A stretch of DNA of 64,000 nt from CAWIOX01 sp963837775 (GTDB lineage Bacteria > Pseudomonadota > Gammaproteobacteria > Burkholderiales > Burkholderiaceae_D), in the NCBI GenBank assembly GCA_963837775.1, contig CAWIOX010000019.1, positions 34,502 to 98,501 on the forward strand, in the 5' to 3' direction. Of this stretch, positions 37,234-45,512 are shown one piece after another. The notes below the pieces were generated by a model that ran no database searches, was not told the DNA's origin, and saw only the letters and a list, made by a program, of their open reading frames with translations. Both the position numbers and the translations under genes were made by a program. Within the stretch, counting starts at the first letter, position 1. Every line of letters starts with the position of its first letter.

Positions 37234-37722
37234 CTAGCCGGCCGGCTGGAAGACCCCGGCCGCGCGGTTTTTCTGCACGTTGTCCCACACGAAGACCTGG
37301 CCGTTCATCGCCACGTAGACGCCGGCCGGCAGCATTTGCGCGACGCCGCAGGCGAAGCCGAAGTTGAACAGCGCGTCGGAATTGGCGATCTCGTAGGGGA
37401 TCATCGCGCCGGTCAGGATGATGGTCTTGTCGAGCTTGGCCGCGCCCAGCACCTCGGCCGTTTCGCGCATGGTGTCGGTGCCGTGGATGATGATCAGCGC
37501 CCGTTCGGCGGCCTGGCGGCAGGCGTCGAGCACGCACTGGCGGTCGTCGTCCTGCATCTCGAGCGAGTCGAGCAGCGCCAGTTCCTGCAGCGCGACCGGC
37601 ACCGTGATCCGGCTGCGTGCAATCACCTCCGGCAAATGGCTGGTGCCGAAACCCAGTTTGCCGGCGAGTTCATCGTAATGTTTGTCAAAGGTGCCGCCGG
37701 TGGCGAGGATGCGCAGTTTCAT
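37234..37722 (-). CDS. Single-domain asparaginase-like protein
   Basis: 162 residues, equal to only the N-terminal domain of L-asparaginase. It keeps both threonine motifs: LATGGTFDKHYDE at the start and IIHGTDTMRETAEVLG in the middle. It also keeps the lysine-less TGAMIPYEIANSDALFN segment. The usual C-terminal domain is absent, and the stop follows QPAG with no sign of a frameshift relic downstream. Short stand-alone forms exist in proteobacteria; whether they hydrolyse asparagine is uncertain. It lies next to a glutaminase, so amide metabolism is a plausible theme. Confidence 0.82.
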   Translation of the reverse strand: MKLRILATGGTFDKHYDELAGKLGFGTSHLPEVIARSRITVPVALQELALLDSLEMQDDDRQCVLDACRQAAERALIIIHGTDTMRETAEVLGAAKLDKTIILTGAMIPYEIANSDALFNFGFACGVAQMLPAGVYVAMNGQVFVWDNVQKNRAAGVFQPAG

Positions 37723-37743
37723 GTCGGTTCGATTCAGAAAGAT

Positions 37744-38265
37744 TCAGGAAATAGTGGCGATGTCAGCGGCATTTTCACGGCGCGCGTTGCGCATCGAATA
37801 GGCGGTAAACGGGTGCATGCCGCTGCTGCAATTATGCAGCCGGTCGAGTGAAAATTGGCGCAAATGTGTGGAGATGCTCTGATTGATGCTCATCGTGGCC
37901 TGCATCAGCAGCAAATCGAGCTGCTGGTGCGCGCGGTCATCGGCGTCCGGCTTGCTGTCCTGCTTGCCGCGCGGCGCCGGATCGGCCAGCACGCAGCGAA
38001 ACACGTCTTCCAGCGTCACCGCGTTCGGCGCACAGGCCAGCTGCCAGGTGGCCGGCATCGTGTCATGCGGCAGCAGCAGGTCGGCGCGCCACAGGCTGCG
38101 GCACAGCTTGAGCAGTTCCACCGCGGGACGGCCGGTATGGTGTTCCAGTTGCGTGATGCTGACGGCTTTCGGCGCCGAGGAAACCAGTTTCCCCAGGATG
38201 TCGGTCATGGTCCGGAAACGGTCATGCACGGAAGCATTGCCCAAGATGTAATTATTCACATTCAC
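37744..38265 (-). CDS. Rrf2-like winged-helix regulator
   Basis: About 173 residues from a GTG at 38265, chosen because AAGGAG lies 8 bases upstream. The pattern SITQLEHHTGRPAVELLKLCRSLWRADLL, then NAVTLEDVFRCVLA, matches the helix-turn-helix, wing and downstream helix of Rrf2 proteins. No iron-sulfur cysteine triad is evident. The C-terminus (MQATMSINQSISTHLRQFSLDRL) is an additional helical tail. It ends 21 bp before the asparaginase-like gene on the same strand, so the two may be co-transcribed. The family call is moderate. Confidence 0.62.
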   Translation of the reverse strand: MNVNNYILGNASVHDRFRTMTDILGKLVSSAPKAVSITQLEHHTGRPAVELLKLCRSLWRADLLLPHDTMPATWQLACAPNAVTLEDVFRCVLADPAPRGKQDSKPDADDRAHQQLDLLLMQATMSINQSISTHLRQFSLDRLHNCSSGMHPFTAYSMRNARRENAADIATIS

Positions 38266-38502
38266 AAAGAATTCTCCTTCGTCTGCCGCCTGCAAGACGG
38301 CACAACAACTTCGCCTGTGATCCCAAACGCCCCAAGACGGGCCGGCCATGCTGCATCTGGTTCATCCCTGTGCAAACCGCATATTTATCATGTCTATCTT
38401 TGCAAGGGACAGGCATCGTAGATGAACCCGGTCCAGCAAATCAAATGCTTTGTACGCATGATGTTATGCATAAAAGGCATAGTTTACTCCGATCCTGCAT
38501 TG

Positions 38503-38516
38503 TACGGCATGCCGTA
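38503..38516. promoter_or_regulatory. 14-bp perfect palindrome in a 330-bp gap
   Basis: TACGGCATGCCGTA is a perfect palindrome in the AT-rich gap 38266-38595, 80 bp before the next plus-strand gene. It is a candidate operator of unknown regulator. Nothing else is evident in the gap. Confidence 0.4.
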
Positions 38517-38595
38517 TTAAGCACGCCCAATCCAAAATAAACCGAGCAAAATGCGTACACTATGGTTTTTCTCCTGATTCTATTTTGATTCCGCC

Positions 38596-39513
38596 ATGAA
38601 ACCGATTGCGCCCGGCACCGTCATTTTCCATCGCCACCGCGGCTATGGGGTGCTGACGGCCGTCAACCTGCTGACCGGCTGGGTCGCGGCCCGTTTCGGC
38701 AGCGAATCGCGCACGCTCGACCTGTGCCTGTCGTCCGACGAGCTGCTGCACGCCGACGGCGAGCCCATCCTGTTTCGCCGTGCACCACCGGAGCGCATGC
38801 CGCATGCACGCCTGATGGCTGTGGTGCGGGCGCTGCACGCTGCCGGCTACCAGCGCCTGTACCTGTATTCCTGGCCCAAGCCGTCCGGCCTGCACTGGCA
38901 CTGGCATCTGTTCGCCGGCCCGCGCCACTGGAGCAACCGGCCGCGCCGCGCCGGCTGGTACGGCTCCGGCGCCGACTACAACTTCAATCCGGTGCTGGGC
39001 TGGGGCGATGCGCCGGGCGCCTCGACCGAGGAATTGATACAGGCATTAGCAAGATTCGATCCCGAAGGGCTGGCCCAGGCGCTCGGGCGCGACGAAGACC
39101 ATACTGCATGGTTCGCCGCGATGTGCGACGCGCTGCTGCCCGACTACGGCTACAGCTTCGGCCGCGAAACCGCCGCCGGCGCGCCCGCGCAGCCGGCCCG
39201 CGCACTGAATGCGATGCCGGTGCGCCAGGGCCTGCAGCCATACAGCGGCGACGCGCTGTTGCCGCCGCCCGGCCTGCCGCAACTGGCGCAGCGCCGCGCT
39301 GTGGTTCCCGGGCGGCAGGAGCGGCGCGCAGTCGCTGCTCAAAACCTGAAGCGCCATGCTTGCGCTGCGCTTCAGGTCCGCCGGGAAGTGTGGAAATTGC
39401 TGTGTGTTGCGCGCTGTGCGTTCGGCGTTCTTCTGGATAACGTCGTCTATCAGGGTGATGGCCAGGCTGACCTGTTAAGCCATTTGCTGCCAGCGGCTTC
39501 AACTTTGCTATGA
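38596..39513 (+). CDS. Hypothetical protein, possibly frameshifted near the end
   Basis: Not recognised. The N-terminus is TVIFHRHRGYGVLTAVNLLTGWVAARFGS, a small beta-rich region, followed by a Trp/His-rich stretch (YLYSWPKPSGLHWHWHLFAGPRHW) and the Gly/Tyr segment AGWYGSGADYNFNPVLGWG. There is no signal peptide or membrane helix. After about residue 230 the sequence becomes low-quality; a shift near 39290 would give SAALWFPGGRSGAQSLLKT ending at 39349, a more natural end. The real gene may therefore be shorter. Function unknown. Confidence 0.55.
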   Translation: MKPIAPGTVIFHRHRGYGVLTAVNLLTGWVAARFGSESRTLDLCLSSDELLHADGEPILFRRAPPERMPHARLMAVVRALHAAGYQRLYLYSWPKPSGLHWHWHLFAGPRHWSNRPRRAGWYGSGADYNFNPVLGWGDAPGASTEELIQALARFDPEGLAQALGRDEDHTAWFAAMCDALLPDYGYSFGRETAAGAPAQPARALNAMPVRQGLQPYSGDALLPPPGLPQLAQRRAVVPGRQERRAVAAQNLKRHACAALQVRREVWKLLCVARCAFGVLLDNVVYQGDGQADLLSHLLPAASTLL

Positions 39514-39595
39514 GCACCAAGCCGTCTGACGCACTCAGAATGCGGCATGCCTCCATGCCTTAAGCAGCACGTTGCGCGTTGGGTCAAATTCACGT

Positions 39596-39609
39596 ATGAT
39601 GAACATCAT
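39596..39609. promoter_or_regulatory. TetR operator 1 (overlapping the tetR start)
   Basis: ATGATGAACATCAT is a palindrome with a 2-bp mismatched centre. It matches the sites at 40236-40249 and 41354-41367. It covers the likely start of the regulator gene, implying autorepression. Confidence 0.7.
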
Positions 39610-40201
39610 GCGAAAATCATCATCCAATATCCGAACTGCGGCCAAAGAAGCGTCACACGAACGCATCGTCGATGCCGCCGCACGCGCTATCCGGCGTAGC
39701 GGCTATGACGGTACGGGCGTGGCCGATATCATGAAGGAAGCAGGTCTGACGCATGGCGCCTTTTACGCCCATTTCGCATCCCGCGAAGCCATGCTGGCCG
39801 AAGCGGCAGACCGTGCTGGCGCAGAATCCAACGCCGTTGCGGCGAGTGTCATCGCCGCAGCGCCACCGGACCAGGCCTTACAGGCTCTGATGCAGGTCTA
39901 TCTCTCAAAGGCGCACCTTGAAGGCATCGAAACAGGTTGCCCGGTTTCAGCTCTGGGTTCTGAAATGCCACGCCAATCGCCCGAGGTGCGCCGTGCAGCC
40001 ACGCGCCGCATCAAGGAGATGATCGATCTTGTCGCCCGTCAGTTGCCGGACTGGGGGCAACCCAGTGCGCACGAGCGCGCGCTGGTGATCGTGGCCACGA
40101 TGGTTGGCACATTGATGCTGGCCCGCGCGGTCGACGAGCCTGCGTTGTCTGACGCGCTGTGCGGCGCAACATTGAAGAGCCTGGCTCCTGCCGGAGCGTG
40201 A
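39608..40201 (+). CDS. TetR/AcrR-family repressor
   Basis: About 197 residues. The DNA-binding helices are clear (ASHERIVDAAARAIRRSGYDGTGVADIMKEAGLTHGAFYAHFASREAML), followed by a ligand domain with TGCPVSALGSEM, a position where related electrophile sensors carry a cysteine. Starts at 39596, 39599 and 39608 are all in frame; 39608 is given as the conservative choice, and none has a strong ribosome site. It precedes an MDR and an SDR gene, and the three promoters share one palindrome. It therefore likely represses itself and both oxidoreductases. Confidence 0.9.
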   Translation: MRKSSSNIRTAAKEASHERIVDAAARAIRRSGYDGTGVADIMKEAGLTHGAFYAHFASREAMLAEAADRAGAESNAVAASVIAAAPPDQALQALMQVYLSKAHLEGIETGCPVSALGSEMPRQSPEVRRAATRRIKEMIDLVARQLPDWGQPSAHERALVIVATMVGTLMLARAVDEPALSDALCGATLKSLAPAGA

Positions 40202-40235
40202 GTCCATCTGTAAATTTTTTCGCTCGCCAAAAAAT

Positions 40236-40249
40236 ATGATGATCATCAT
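40236..40249. promoter_or_regulatory. TetR operator 2 (MDR promoter)
   Basis: ATGATGATCATCAT is a perfect 14-bp palindrome, 67 bp before the MDR start. Confidence 0.75.
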
Positions 40250-40316
40250 GCCAAATTTTCTAATGACCCCAGCAATTGAGTTCCACCCCCACACTTTTTG
40301 AAAAGAGGAAAAAGCC

Positions 40317-41318
40317 ATGAAAGCATTCATCGTTGATCGTTATGGAAAAAAAGAAAGTTTGCGGGCAGGCGAAGTGCCGGAACCGGCGTTGCGCGAGGAC
40401 GAGGTACTGGTCCAGGTTCACGCCGCCGGTGTGAACCTGTTGGATTCCAAGATCCGGAGCGGGGAATTCAAGCTCATCCTGCCTTATCGCGCGCCGTTCG
40501 TTCTGGGGCACGATGTGGCCGGGGTCGTGGTGCGCGTCGGACCTCGCGTGCGGCAATTCAAACCCGGTGACGAGGTCTATTCCAGGCCCGATGATTTCCG
40601 GATCGGCACGTTTGCGGAATTCGTCGCCGTCAAAGAGGACTCTGTGGCGCTCAAGCCCAACAACATCACCATGGAAGAAGCAGCCTCGATTCCTCTGGTT
40701 GGCTTGACGGTCTGGCAGGCACTGGTCGAAAAGGCGCAGCTGAAAAAAGGGCAGAAGGTCTTCATCCAGGCCGGCTCCGGTGGCGTGGGCACATTTGCCA
40801 TCCAATTGGCCAAGCATCTGGGGGCGACTGTGGCCACCACCACCGGCACCGGAAACGTTGCCTGGGTCAAGGGCCTCGGTGCTGATGTCGTCATCGACTA
40901 CAGACAAGACGATTTCGAAAAGATCCTGCGTGACTACGACGTGGTTCTGCATAGCCAGGATGGCAAGACGCTGGAGAAGTCCCTGAATGTGCTCAAGCCC
41001 GGCGGGAAACTCATCTCCATCTCCGGGCCGCCCGATCCCGAGTTTGCTGAAGCAATCAAGGCCCCATGGTTGGTAAAACAGGTGATGCGCGTTCTGAGCT
41101 TTGGAACCAGGAGAAAAGCGAAACGCCGCAATGTCGGCTTTTCATTCCTCTTCATGAAAGCCAGCGGCAGCCAGTTGCGGCAGATCACGCCTCTCATCGA
41201 ATCCGGTGCCATACGCCCGGTGGTCGATAAGGTCTTTCCATTCGCATCAACCAACGACGCATTGGCCTACGTCGAAAGCGGGCGCGCTAAAGGAAAGGTT
41301 GTCATCAAGGTCCGATGA
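40317..41318 (+). CDS. NADP-dependent MDR oxidoreductase (quinone oxidoreductase-like)
   Basis: 333 residues. The N-terminal GroES-like domain (EDEVLVQVHAAGVNLLDSKIRSG, APFVLGHDVAGVVVRVG, GDEVYSRPDD) lacks the cysteine zinc ligands. The Rossmann domain follows with KKGQKVFIQAGSGGVGTFAIQLAKHLGA. This is the QOR/zeta-crystallin group that reduces quinones or activated alkenes with NADPH. GAGGAAAAAG lies just upstream of the ATG. A TetR operator sits in its promoter. Linked to an SDR and an ene-reductase relic, it suggests electrophile detoxification. Confidence 0.92.
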   Translation: MKAFIVDRYGKKESLRAGEVPEPALREDEVLVQVHAAGVNLLDSKIRSGEFKLILPYRAPFVLGHDVAGVVVRVGPRVRQFKPGDEVYSRPDDFRIGTFAEFVAVKEDSVALKPNNITMEEAASIPLVGLTVWQALVEKAQLKKGQKVFIQAGSGGVGTFAIQLAKHLGATVATTTGTGNVAWVKGLGADVVIDYRQDDFEKILRDYDVVLHSQDGKTLEKSLNVLKPGGKLISISGPPDPEFAEAIKAPWLVKQVMRVLSFGTRRKAKRRNVGFSFLFMKASGSQLRQITPLIESGAIRPVVDKVFPFASTNDALAYVESGRAKGKVVIKVR

Positions 41319-41353
41319 TTCATTGTCTTCAACGCAATTGCACGTCAATTCAT

Positions 41354-41367
41354 ATGACGATCATCAT
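41354..41367. promoter_or_regulatory. TetR operator 3 (SDR promoter)
   Basis: ATGACGATCATCAT (flanked AT...AT, near-palindromic over 18 bp) lies 33 bp before the SDR start and matches operators 1 and 2. Confidence 0.72.
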
Positions 41368-41400
41368 ATTTTGATCGCTATTTAACCCCTGGAGCCTCAA

Positions 41401-42105
41401 ATGAAAATTGAAAATGCTGTCGTCCTCGTCACTGGTGCCAACCGCGGAATCGGCTTGGCGTTTGCACGCGAGTTACTCGCTCGTGGTGCCCGCAAGGTCT
41501 ACGCTGCCGCGCGAAATCCTGCTGCGCTTACTTTGTCGGGTGTTCAGTCTTTGCGGCTCGACGTGACCAACCCCGAGGAGGTCAATGCCGCCGCCGGGCA
41601 GGCTGCGGACGTGACGATGGTGATCAATAACGCTGGCATTGCCCAAGCCGGCGGGTTCCTCGCGCAGGACAGCGAAGCGGTTGCGCGCCGCATTTTCGAG
41701 ACTAACTTCTTTGGCATGCTGAACATGAGCAAGGCCTTCGCGCCGGTGCTGAAAGCCAACGGCGGAGGCGCACTGCTTAATGTGCTGTCGGTCGCGTCGT
41801 GGGTCAACGGCGGTGAGTTGGCCGCCTATTCGGCCAGCAAGTCGGCCGCGTGGTCGCTGACCAACGCACTGCGTCACGAGCTGGCGGGGCAGAAGACACA
41901 GGTACTGGGCTTGCACATGGCCTACGTTGACACCGATCTGACGCGGGGCTTCGACGTCCAGAAGAGCAGCGCCGAGGAGATCGTCCAGCGCGCTCTCGAC
42001 GGGCTTGAGGCGGGCGCCGATGAAGTGTTGGCCGATGCGCTGACCCAGCAAGTCAGGCAAGCACTGACGGCGCCGCGCCCGGTCTACCTTCCCCAAGCCA
42101 ACTGA
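41401..42105 (+). CDS. Short-chain dehydrogenase/reductase
   Basis: 234 residues. The cofactor motif TGANRGIG, the NNAG motif (VINNAGIAQAG), the catalytic serine region (VLSVASWVNGG) and the YSASK active site (Y-x-x-x-K) are all present. It likely uses NAD(P)H to reduce an aldehyde or ketone. CTGGAG lies 7 bases upstream of the ATG. The upstream TetR-type operator places it in the local regulon. Confidence 0.93.
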   Translation: MKIENAVVLVTGANRGIGLAFARELLARGARKVYAAARNPAALTLSGVQSLRLDVTNPEEVNAAAGQAADVTMVINNAGIAQAGGFLAQDSEAVARRIFETNFFGMLNMSKAFAPVLKANGGGALLNVLSVASWVNGGELAAYSASKSAAWSLTNALRHELAGQKTQVLGLHMAYVDTDLTRGFDVQKSSAEEIVQRALDGLEAGADEVLADALTQQVRQALTAPRPVYLPQAN

Positions 42106-42139
42106 GCCCGGAACATCTGATTCACGCAACCGGAAAGAC

Positions 42140-42368
42140 AAGCATATTATTCACAACTCTCCCGCCATCCTCCTTGCAGCTCGGCAACCGCATCGTCATG
42201 GCACCGATGACGCGCAGCCGGGCTGTGGAGGCCAACACGCCCAATGCGCTGATGGCTGAGTATTACGGTCTGGTTATCAGCGGTGACTTTGTTGAAGTGA
42301 TGTGGTTCCAAGGACTGGCGGAGCACTTGCAGCCAGAAAAAGCTGAGGCGTTAGAGCACGCCATTTGA
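42140..42368 (+). pseudogene. Fragment of an Old Yellow Enzyme-type ene-reductase
   Basis: LQLGNRIVMAPMTRSRA and LMAEYYG are the conserved N-terminus of OYE/NemA-type flavoenzymes (about the first 35 residues of the usual 360). The remaining 30 codons (VISGDFVEVMWFQGLAEH) do not fit the family, and a stop follows at 42368. An internal deletion or truncation is likely. It follows the MDR and SDR genes of the TetR regulon, where an ene-reductase would be expected. Confidence 0.65.
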
Positions 42369-42554
42369 CAACCGGATAACCGAGCGTAGACGGTATCGAG
42401 CCGTCAGCACCTTATTCTTATCATCGATCCTAATCATATTGACTGATAGCGCACGGGGCGCCCGATGCGGTAATCTTGCCGCTTGCGGATGCGCGCCACA
42501 GCGGCGCAATATCTCCTTCCAGACAGCTTTTGCCTCCCACTGATCACTACGTTT

Positions 42555-43169
42555 ATGAACACTGCCGCCATTTCCGCTCCCACCCACCGCTGGTATGAAG
42601 ATATCCTCGCGCTCCTGATCGGCACCCTGTTCGTGTCGTTCGGCATTTCGATGTTCAACCAGGCCGGCCTGCTCACCGGCGGCACCGCCGGCCTCGCGTT
42701 CCTGCTGCACTACGCGACCAAGGTCTCGTTCGGCACCGCGTTTTTCATCATCAACCTGCCGTTCTACATCCTGGCCTTCAGGCGCATGGGCCTGCGCTTC
42801 ACCGTCAAGACCTTTTGCGCGGTGGCGCTGGTGTCGGTGTTTTCCGGCCTGCATCCGAAGTTCGTCCAGTTCAGCAGCCTGACCCCGTTCTATATCGCGC
42901 TGATCGGCGGCTTCCTGATGGGCACCGGCTTCATCGTGCTGTTCCGCCATCAGGCCAGCCTGGGCGGCGTCAACATCCTGTCGCTCTACCTGCAGGATAA
43001 ATACGGGATCCGCGCCGGCAAGCTGCAAATGGCGGTCGACGTCGCGATCGTGCTGGCCTCGCTGCTGGTGGTCAATCTGACTGCGCTGCTGGCCTCGATG
43101 CTGGGCGCGGTCGCGCTCAATCTGGTGATCATGCTGAACCACCGGCCGGGGCGCTACATGGCGGTGTGA
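42555..43169 (+). CDS. YitT-family (DUF161) membrane protein
   Basis: 204 residues with five or six membrane helices. YitT features are LIGTLFVSFGISMFNQAGLLTGGTAGLAFLLHY and FFIINLPFYILAFRRMG. Further family features are FIALIGG-like YIALIGGFLMGTGFIVLFRHQASLGGVN. The C-terminal DUF2179 domain of longer members is absent. The ATG at 42555 is chosen because the upstream codons do not resemble the family. There is no strong ribosome site. Transport or membrane function is unknown. Confidence 0.88.
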   Translation: MNTAAISAPTHRWYEDILALLIGTLFVSFGISMFNQAGLLTGGTAGLAFLLHYATKVSFGTAFFIINLPFYILAFRRMGLRFTVKTFCAVALVSVFSGLHPKFVQFSSLTPFYIALIGGFLMGTGFIVLFRHQASLGGVNILSLYLQDKYGIRAGKLQMAVDVAIVLASLLVVNLTALLASMLGAVALNLVIMLNHRPGRYMAV

Positions 43170-43263
43170 AGGGGGATCGGAACGGCGGGCGGCGACACGA
43201 AGGCGTGCGCAGAATAATGCGTACCTTGACCAAGCGCGCGACAAACGCCGCAGCGCTGAGGAT

Positions 43264-43911
43264 TCATGCTCCGGATTTCCGGCAGTCCCACTGCGCTTGC
43301 TCCGCTTCGGACATGGCCGAATTGAGAAACCACTTCGGGGCCATGCGGCGTTCCCAAAGGAAATTCGCAAGCCGTTCCTCGTAATGTTCATGCAGGAAAA
43401 GACAGTGCTGCTCATCTGCCGGCACGCCCTTCCAGTCGTGCATGATGTGGAGCAATTCATGCCCGAGGACATAAAAACCGACTCCGAGCACACCGCCGCT
43501 ACGTCCCCATGCATCGCTCGTTTGCATGCGGAACAGCAGCGGGTTGATCTGGATCACCGCGGTCCCGTCGTAGTGGAAACCCGGCACATTAGGCCGCAGC
43601 CGGTCTTCCCCGTGGCCGGTTTTCCTTAGCCACGCACGCTGCAGCGCGAGGAGTTCCGGATAATGTTCTTCCTCCTCTCCGAAAACGACCATGTAGATAT
43701 GGATCATCGAGCCCTGATCGGGCACCCCGGAAAGTTCACTTACGAACGCAAAAAGATCGCGCAGGTCGCGCGCATGCCCGCTGATATGGATCGGGACATC
43801 GCCGTGGAACACCATGTTGCCGGCCACGACATCATCGTCGCTGGTCGCCGGGAATTCTGCCTGAGCGGTCGAGAAAAAACAGCATGCAAGGAGCGCCAGC
43901 AAAAACCGCAC
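43264..43911 (-). CDS. Secreted HELLH putative zinc metallopeptidase
   Basis: 215 residues with a signal peptide (MRFLLALLACCFFSTAQA). The helix VLGHELLHIMHDW contains HExxH, the zinc-binding core of zincins, and acidic residues follow in HEHYEERLANFLWE, where a third ligand could lie. Residues 95-125 include PNVPGFHYDGTAVIQINPLLF. Outside the core I do not recognise a family. It is likely periplasmic. It is convergent with the YitT gene. Confidence 0.68.
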   Translation of the reverse strand: MRFLLALLACCFFSTAQAEFPATSDDDVVAGNMVFHGDVPIHISGHARDLRDLFAFVSELSGVPDQGSMIHIYMVVFGEEEEHYPELLALQRAWLRKTGHGEDRLRPNVPGFHYDGTAVIQINPLLFRMQTSDAWGRSGGVLGVGFYVLGHELLHIMHDWKGVPADEQHCLFLHEHYEERLANFLWERRMAPKWFLNSAMSEAEQAQWDCRKSGA

Positions 43912-44279
43912 GATGATCCCCCTTCCGGAAAACGGCGTCTTTTCTCAGGCCACGGGCATCTTGAAGCAGCTCGGGACAGATGCAGCTTCAAGCTGCGCGT
44001 GTTCAACGCGCCACGTCAGCCAGCGCCAGCGGGGCAGAGACAGCGGCCGCCGGCAGCGACGGGAATGCGGCTAGACGATTTCAAGCTAGCCGCCCTTGGC
44101 GGACCCACGCTATCGGCCAGGCATCGACACCAGCGGAATTTCACTATATGACGCGGCACCAGGAACGGCTTAACGCACATCAAAATAGGGATGCTATTTG
44201 CTTGCTGCGTATTCGATGCGGCACCGGCAATTTGGCTGCGCCTGGGATGCAGGGATCCGCCTCAATTGCGCATGAATCA
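43912..44279. other. Intergenic gap without recognised gene
   Basis: 368 bp upstream of the HELLH protein gene on the minus strand. No plausible coding region, terminator or operator is seen before repeat copy D starts. Confidence 0.5.
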
Positions 44280-44353
44280 TGGGGGTATGCGATCAAACAT
44301 GGTGTTTGCCGCAGGTATTCATTGGGTGTTTAGAAATACACGTGGCTGTAGTG
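44280..44353 (+). repeat. Dispersed ~75-bp intergenic repeat, copy D
   Basis: Blocks in order: TGGGGGTATGCG, GTTTGCCGCAGGTATTCATT, TTTAGAAATACA, CGTGGCTGTAG. It ends 5 bp from the azlD stop codon. Confidence 0.78.
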
Positions 44354-44358
44354 CCGGA

Positions 44359-44682
44359 TCAGGACAATACGCCGAACTGCCAGCCGAAAAACACCAGCAG
44401 GCCGACCATGATCGTCAACAACTGCTTGTGCGTGGCCGCGCACACGATGACGGCGGCGCTGGCGGCGACCAGTTGCGGATTGCGCCAGGACAGTTCCAGC
44501 CCGGCGCCGTGCGGCGCCAGGATCATCGGCACGATGATCGCGGTCAGCACCGTGACCGGCACGAATTCCAGCGCATCCTTCAATAGCGGCGGCAGCACCA
44601 CGCGCTCGCCCAGCACGAAAATCGCCGCCTTGATGAACACCGTCACCAGCGCCATCCCGCCTATCATCAGCGTGTAGTTCAT
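44359..44682 (-). CDS. azlD: AzlD-family branched-chain amino acid export subunit
   Basis: About 107 residues with three or four membrane helices (MIGGMALVTVFIKAAIFVLGERV, ALEFVPVTVLTAIIVPMILAP, LVAASAAVIVCAATHKQLLTIMVGLLVF). This is the small partner of AzlC in exporters of branched-chain amino acids or analogues. Its ATG overlaps the azlC stop by 4 bp. Confidence 0.9.
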   Translation of the reverse strand: MNYTLMIGGMALVTVFIKAAIFVLGERVVLPPLLKDALEFVPVTVLTAIIVPMILAPHGAGLELSWRNPQLVAASAAVIVCAATHKQLLTIMVGLLVFFGWQFGVLS

Positions 44683-45434
44683 CGCGTGTTTTCTCCGTTC
44701 AGGTTTTCCGTGCAGATTTTTCCGGCCCGGCCGCAGCGTGTTTTGCGGCGCGACAGCGCCAGCCCGACCGCAACGCCGATCAGGATCGCCGACACCAGGC
44801 CGAGCTTGTAGGGCAGATGCTGCAACGCATACGCGGCGCTGCCGGCCGCCAGCGCCGCGCCCAGATGCGGCACGCGCTTGAGTTGCGGCACCAGGATCGC
44901 AATGAAGGTCGCGACCATCGCAAAGTCCAGGCCGAGCGCCTGCAGCTGCGGAAATGCCGCGCCGAACAGCAGGCCGATCAGGGTCCAGAACTGCCAGTTG
45001 CCGTACATCGCGCAACCCGAACCGAGGAAATACCAATGGCCGAGCGGCGCCTGCGGGTGCAGCAGGTAATAGCGGTTCATCACCGCAAAGGTTTCGTCGG
45101 TCAGCAGGAATCCCAGGCCGGCGCGCCAGCGCAAGGGCAGTGGCGCGACCTGCGGCAACAGGGTCGCCGCGTACAGCATGTGGCGCAGGTTGACGATCAG
45201 GGTCGCCAGCCAGATCACCGGCAAAGCGGCGTGCGCGGCGACCATGCCCAGAGCGATGAACTGGCTGGAGCCGGCAAATACGCTGAGCGACATCAGCTGG
45301 CCCTGCCACGCGGCCAGCAGGTTGGCGCCGACCAGCGCGCCGAAAATCATGCCGAACGGCGCGGCGCCGACCAGCATCGGGATCGTATCGCGCGCTCCGG
45401 CGGCAAAATGCGACCAACGGTTGGGTGCAGACAT
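44679..45434 (-). CDS. azlC: AzlC-family branched-chain amino acid permease
   Basis: 251 residues. The N-terminal pattern ARDTIPMLVGAAPFGMIFGALVGANLL and the QFIALGMVAAHAALPVIWLATLIVNLRHMLYAATLLP segment are characteristic of AzlC, followed by GFLLTDETFAVMN. About six membrane helices. It pairs with azlD and follows an AraC-type gene by 78 bp on the same strand, a common arrangement for exporter control. Confidence 0.94.
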   Translation of the reverse strand: MSAPNRWSHFAAGARDTIPMLVGAAPFGMIFGALVGANLLAAWQGQLMSLSVFAGSSQFIALGMVAAHAALPVIWLATLIVNLRHMLYAATLLPQVAPLPLRWRAGLGFLLTDETFAVMNRYYLLHPQAPLGHWYFLGSGCAMYGNWQFWTLIGLLFGAAFPQLQALGLDFAMVATFIAILVPQLKRVPHLGAALAAGSAAYALQHLPYKLGLVSAILIGVAVGLALSRRKTRCGRAGKICTENLNGENTR

Positions 45435-45512
45435 GGCGTTCTCCTTTGCGGCCCAGTGTAGCGGCGCGCTGCGCAGCGCGCTTGTACGTTCTTGCGCAGG
45501 ATGACGGATTAT

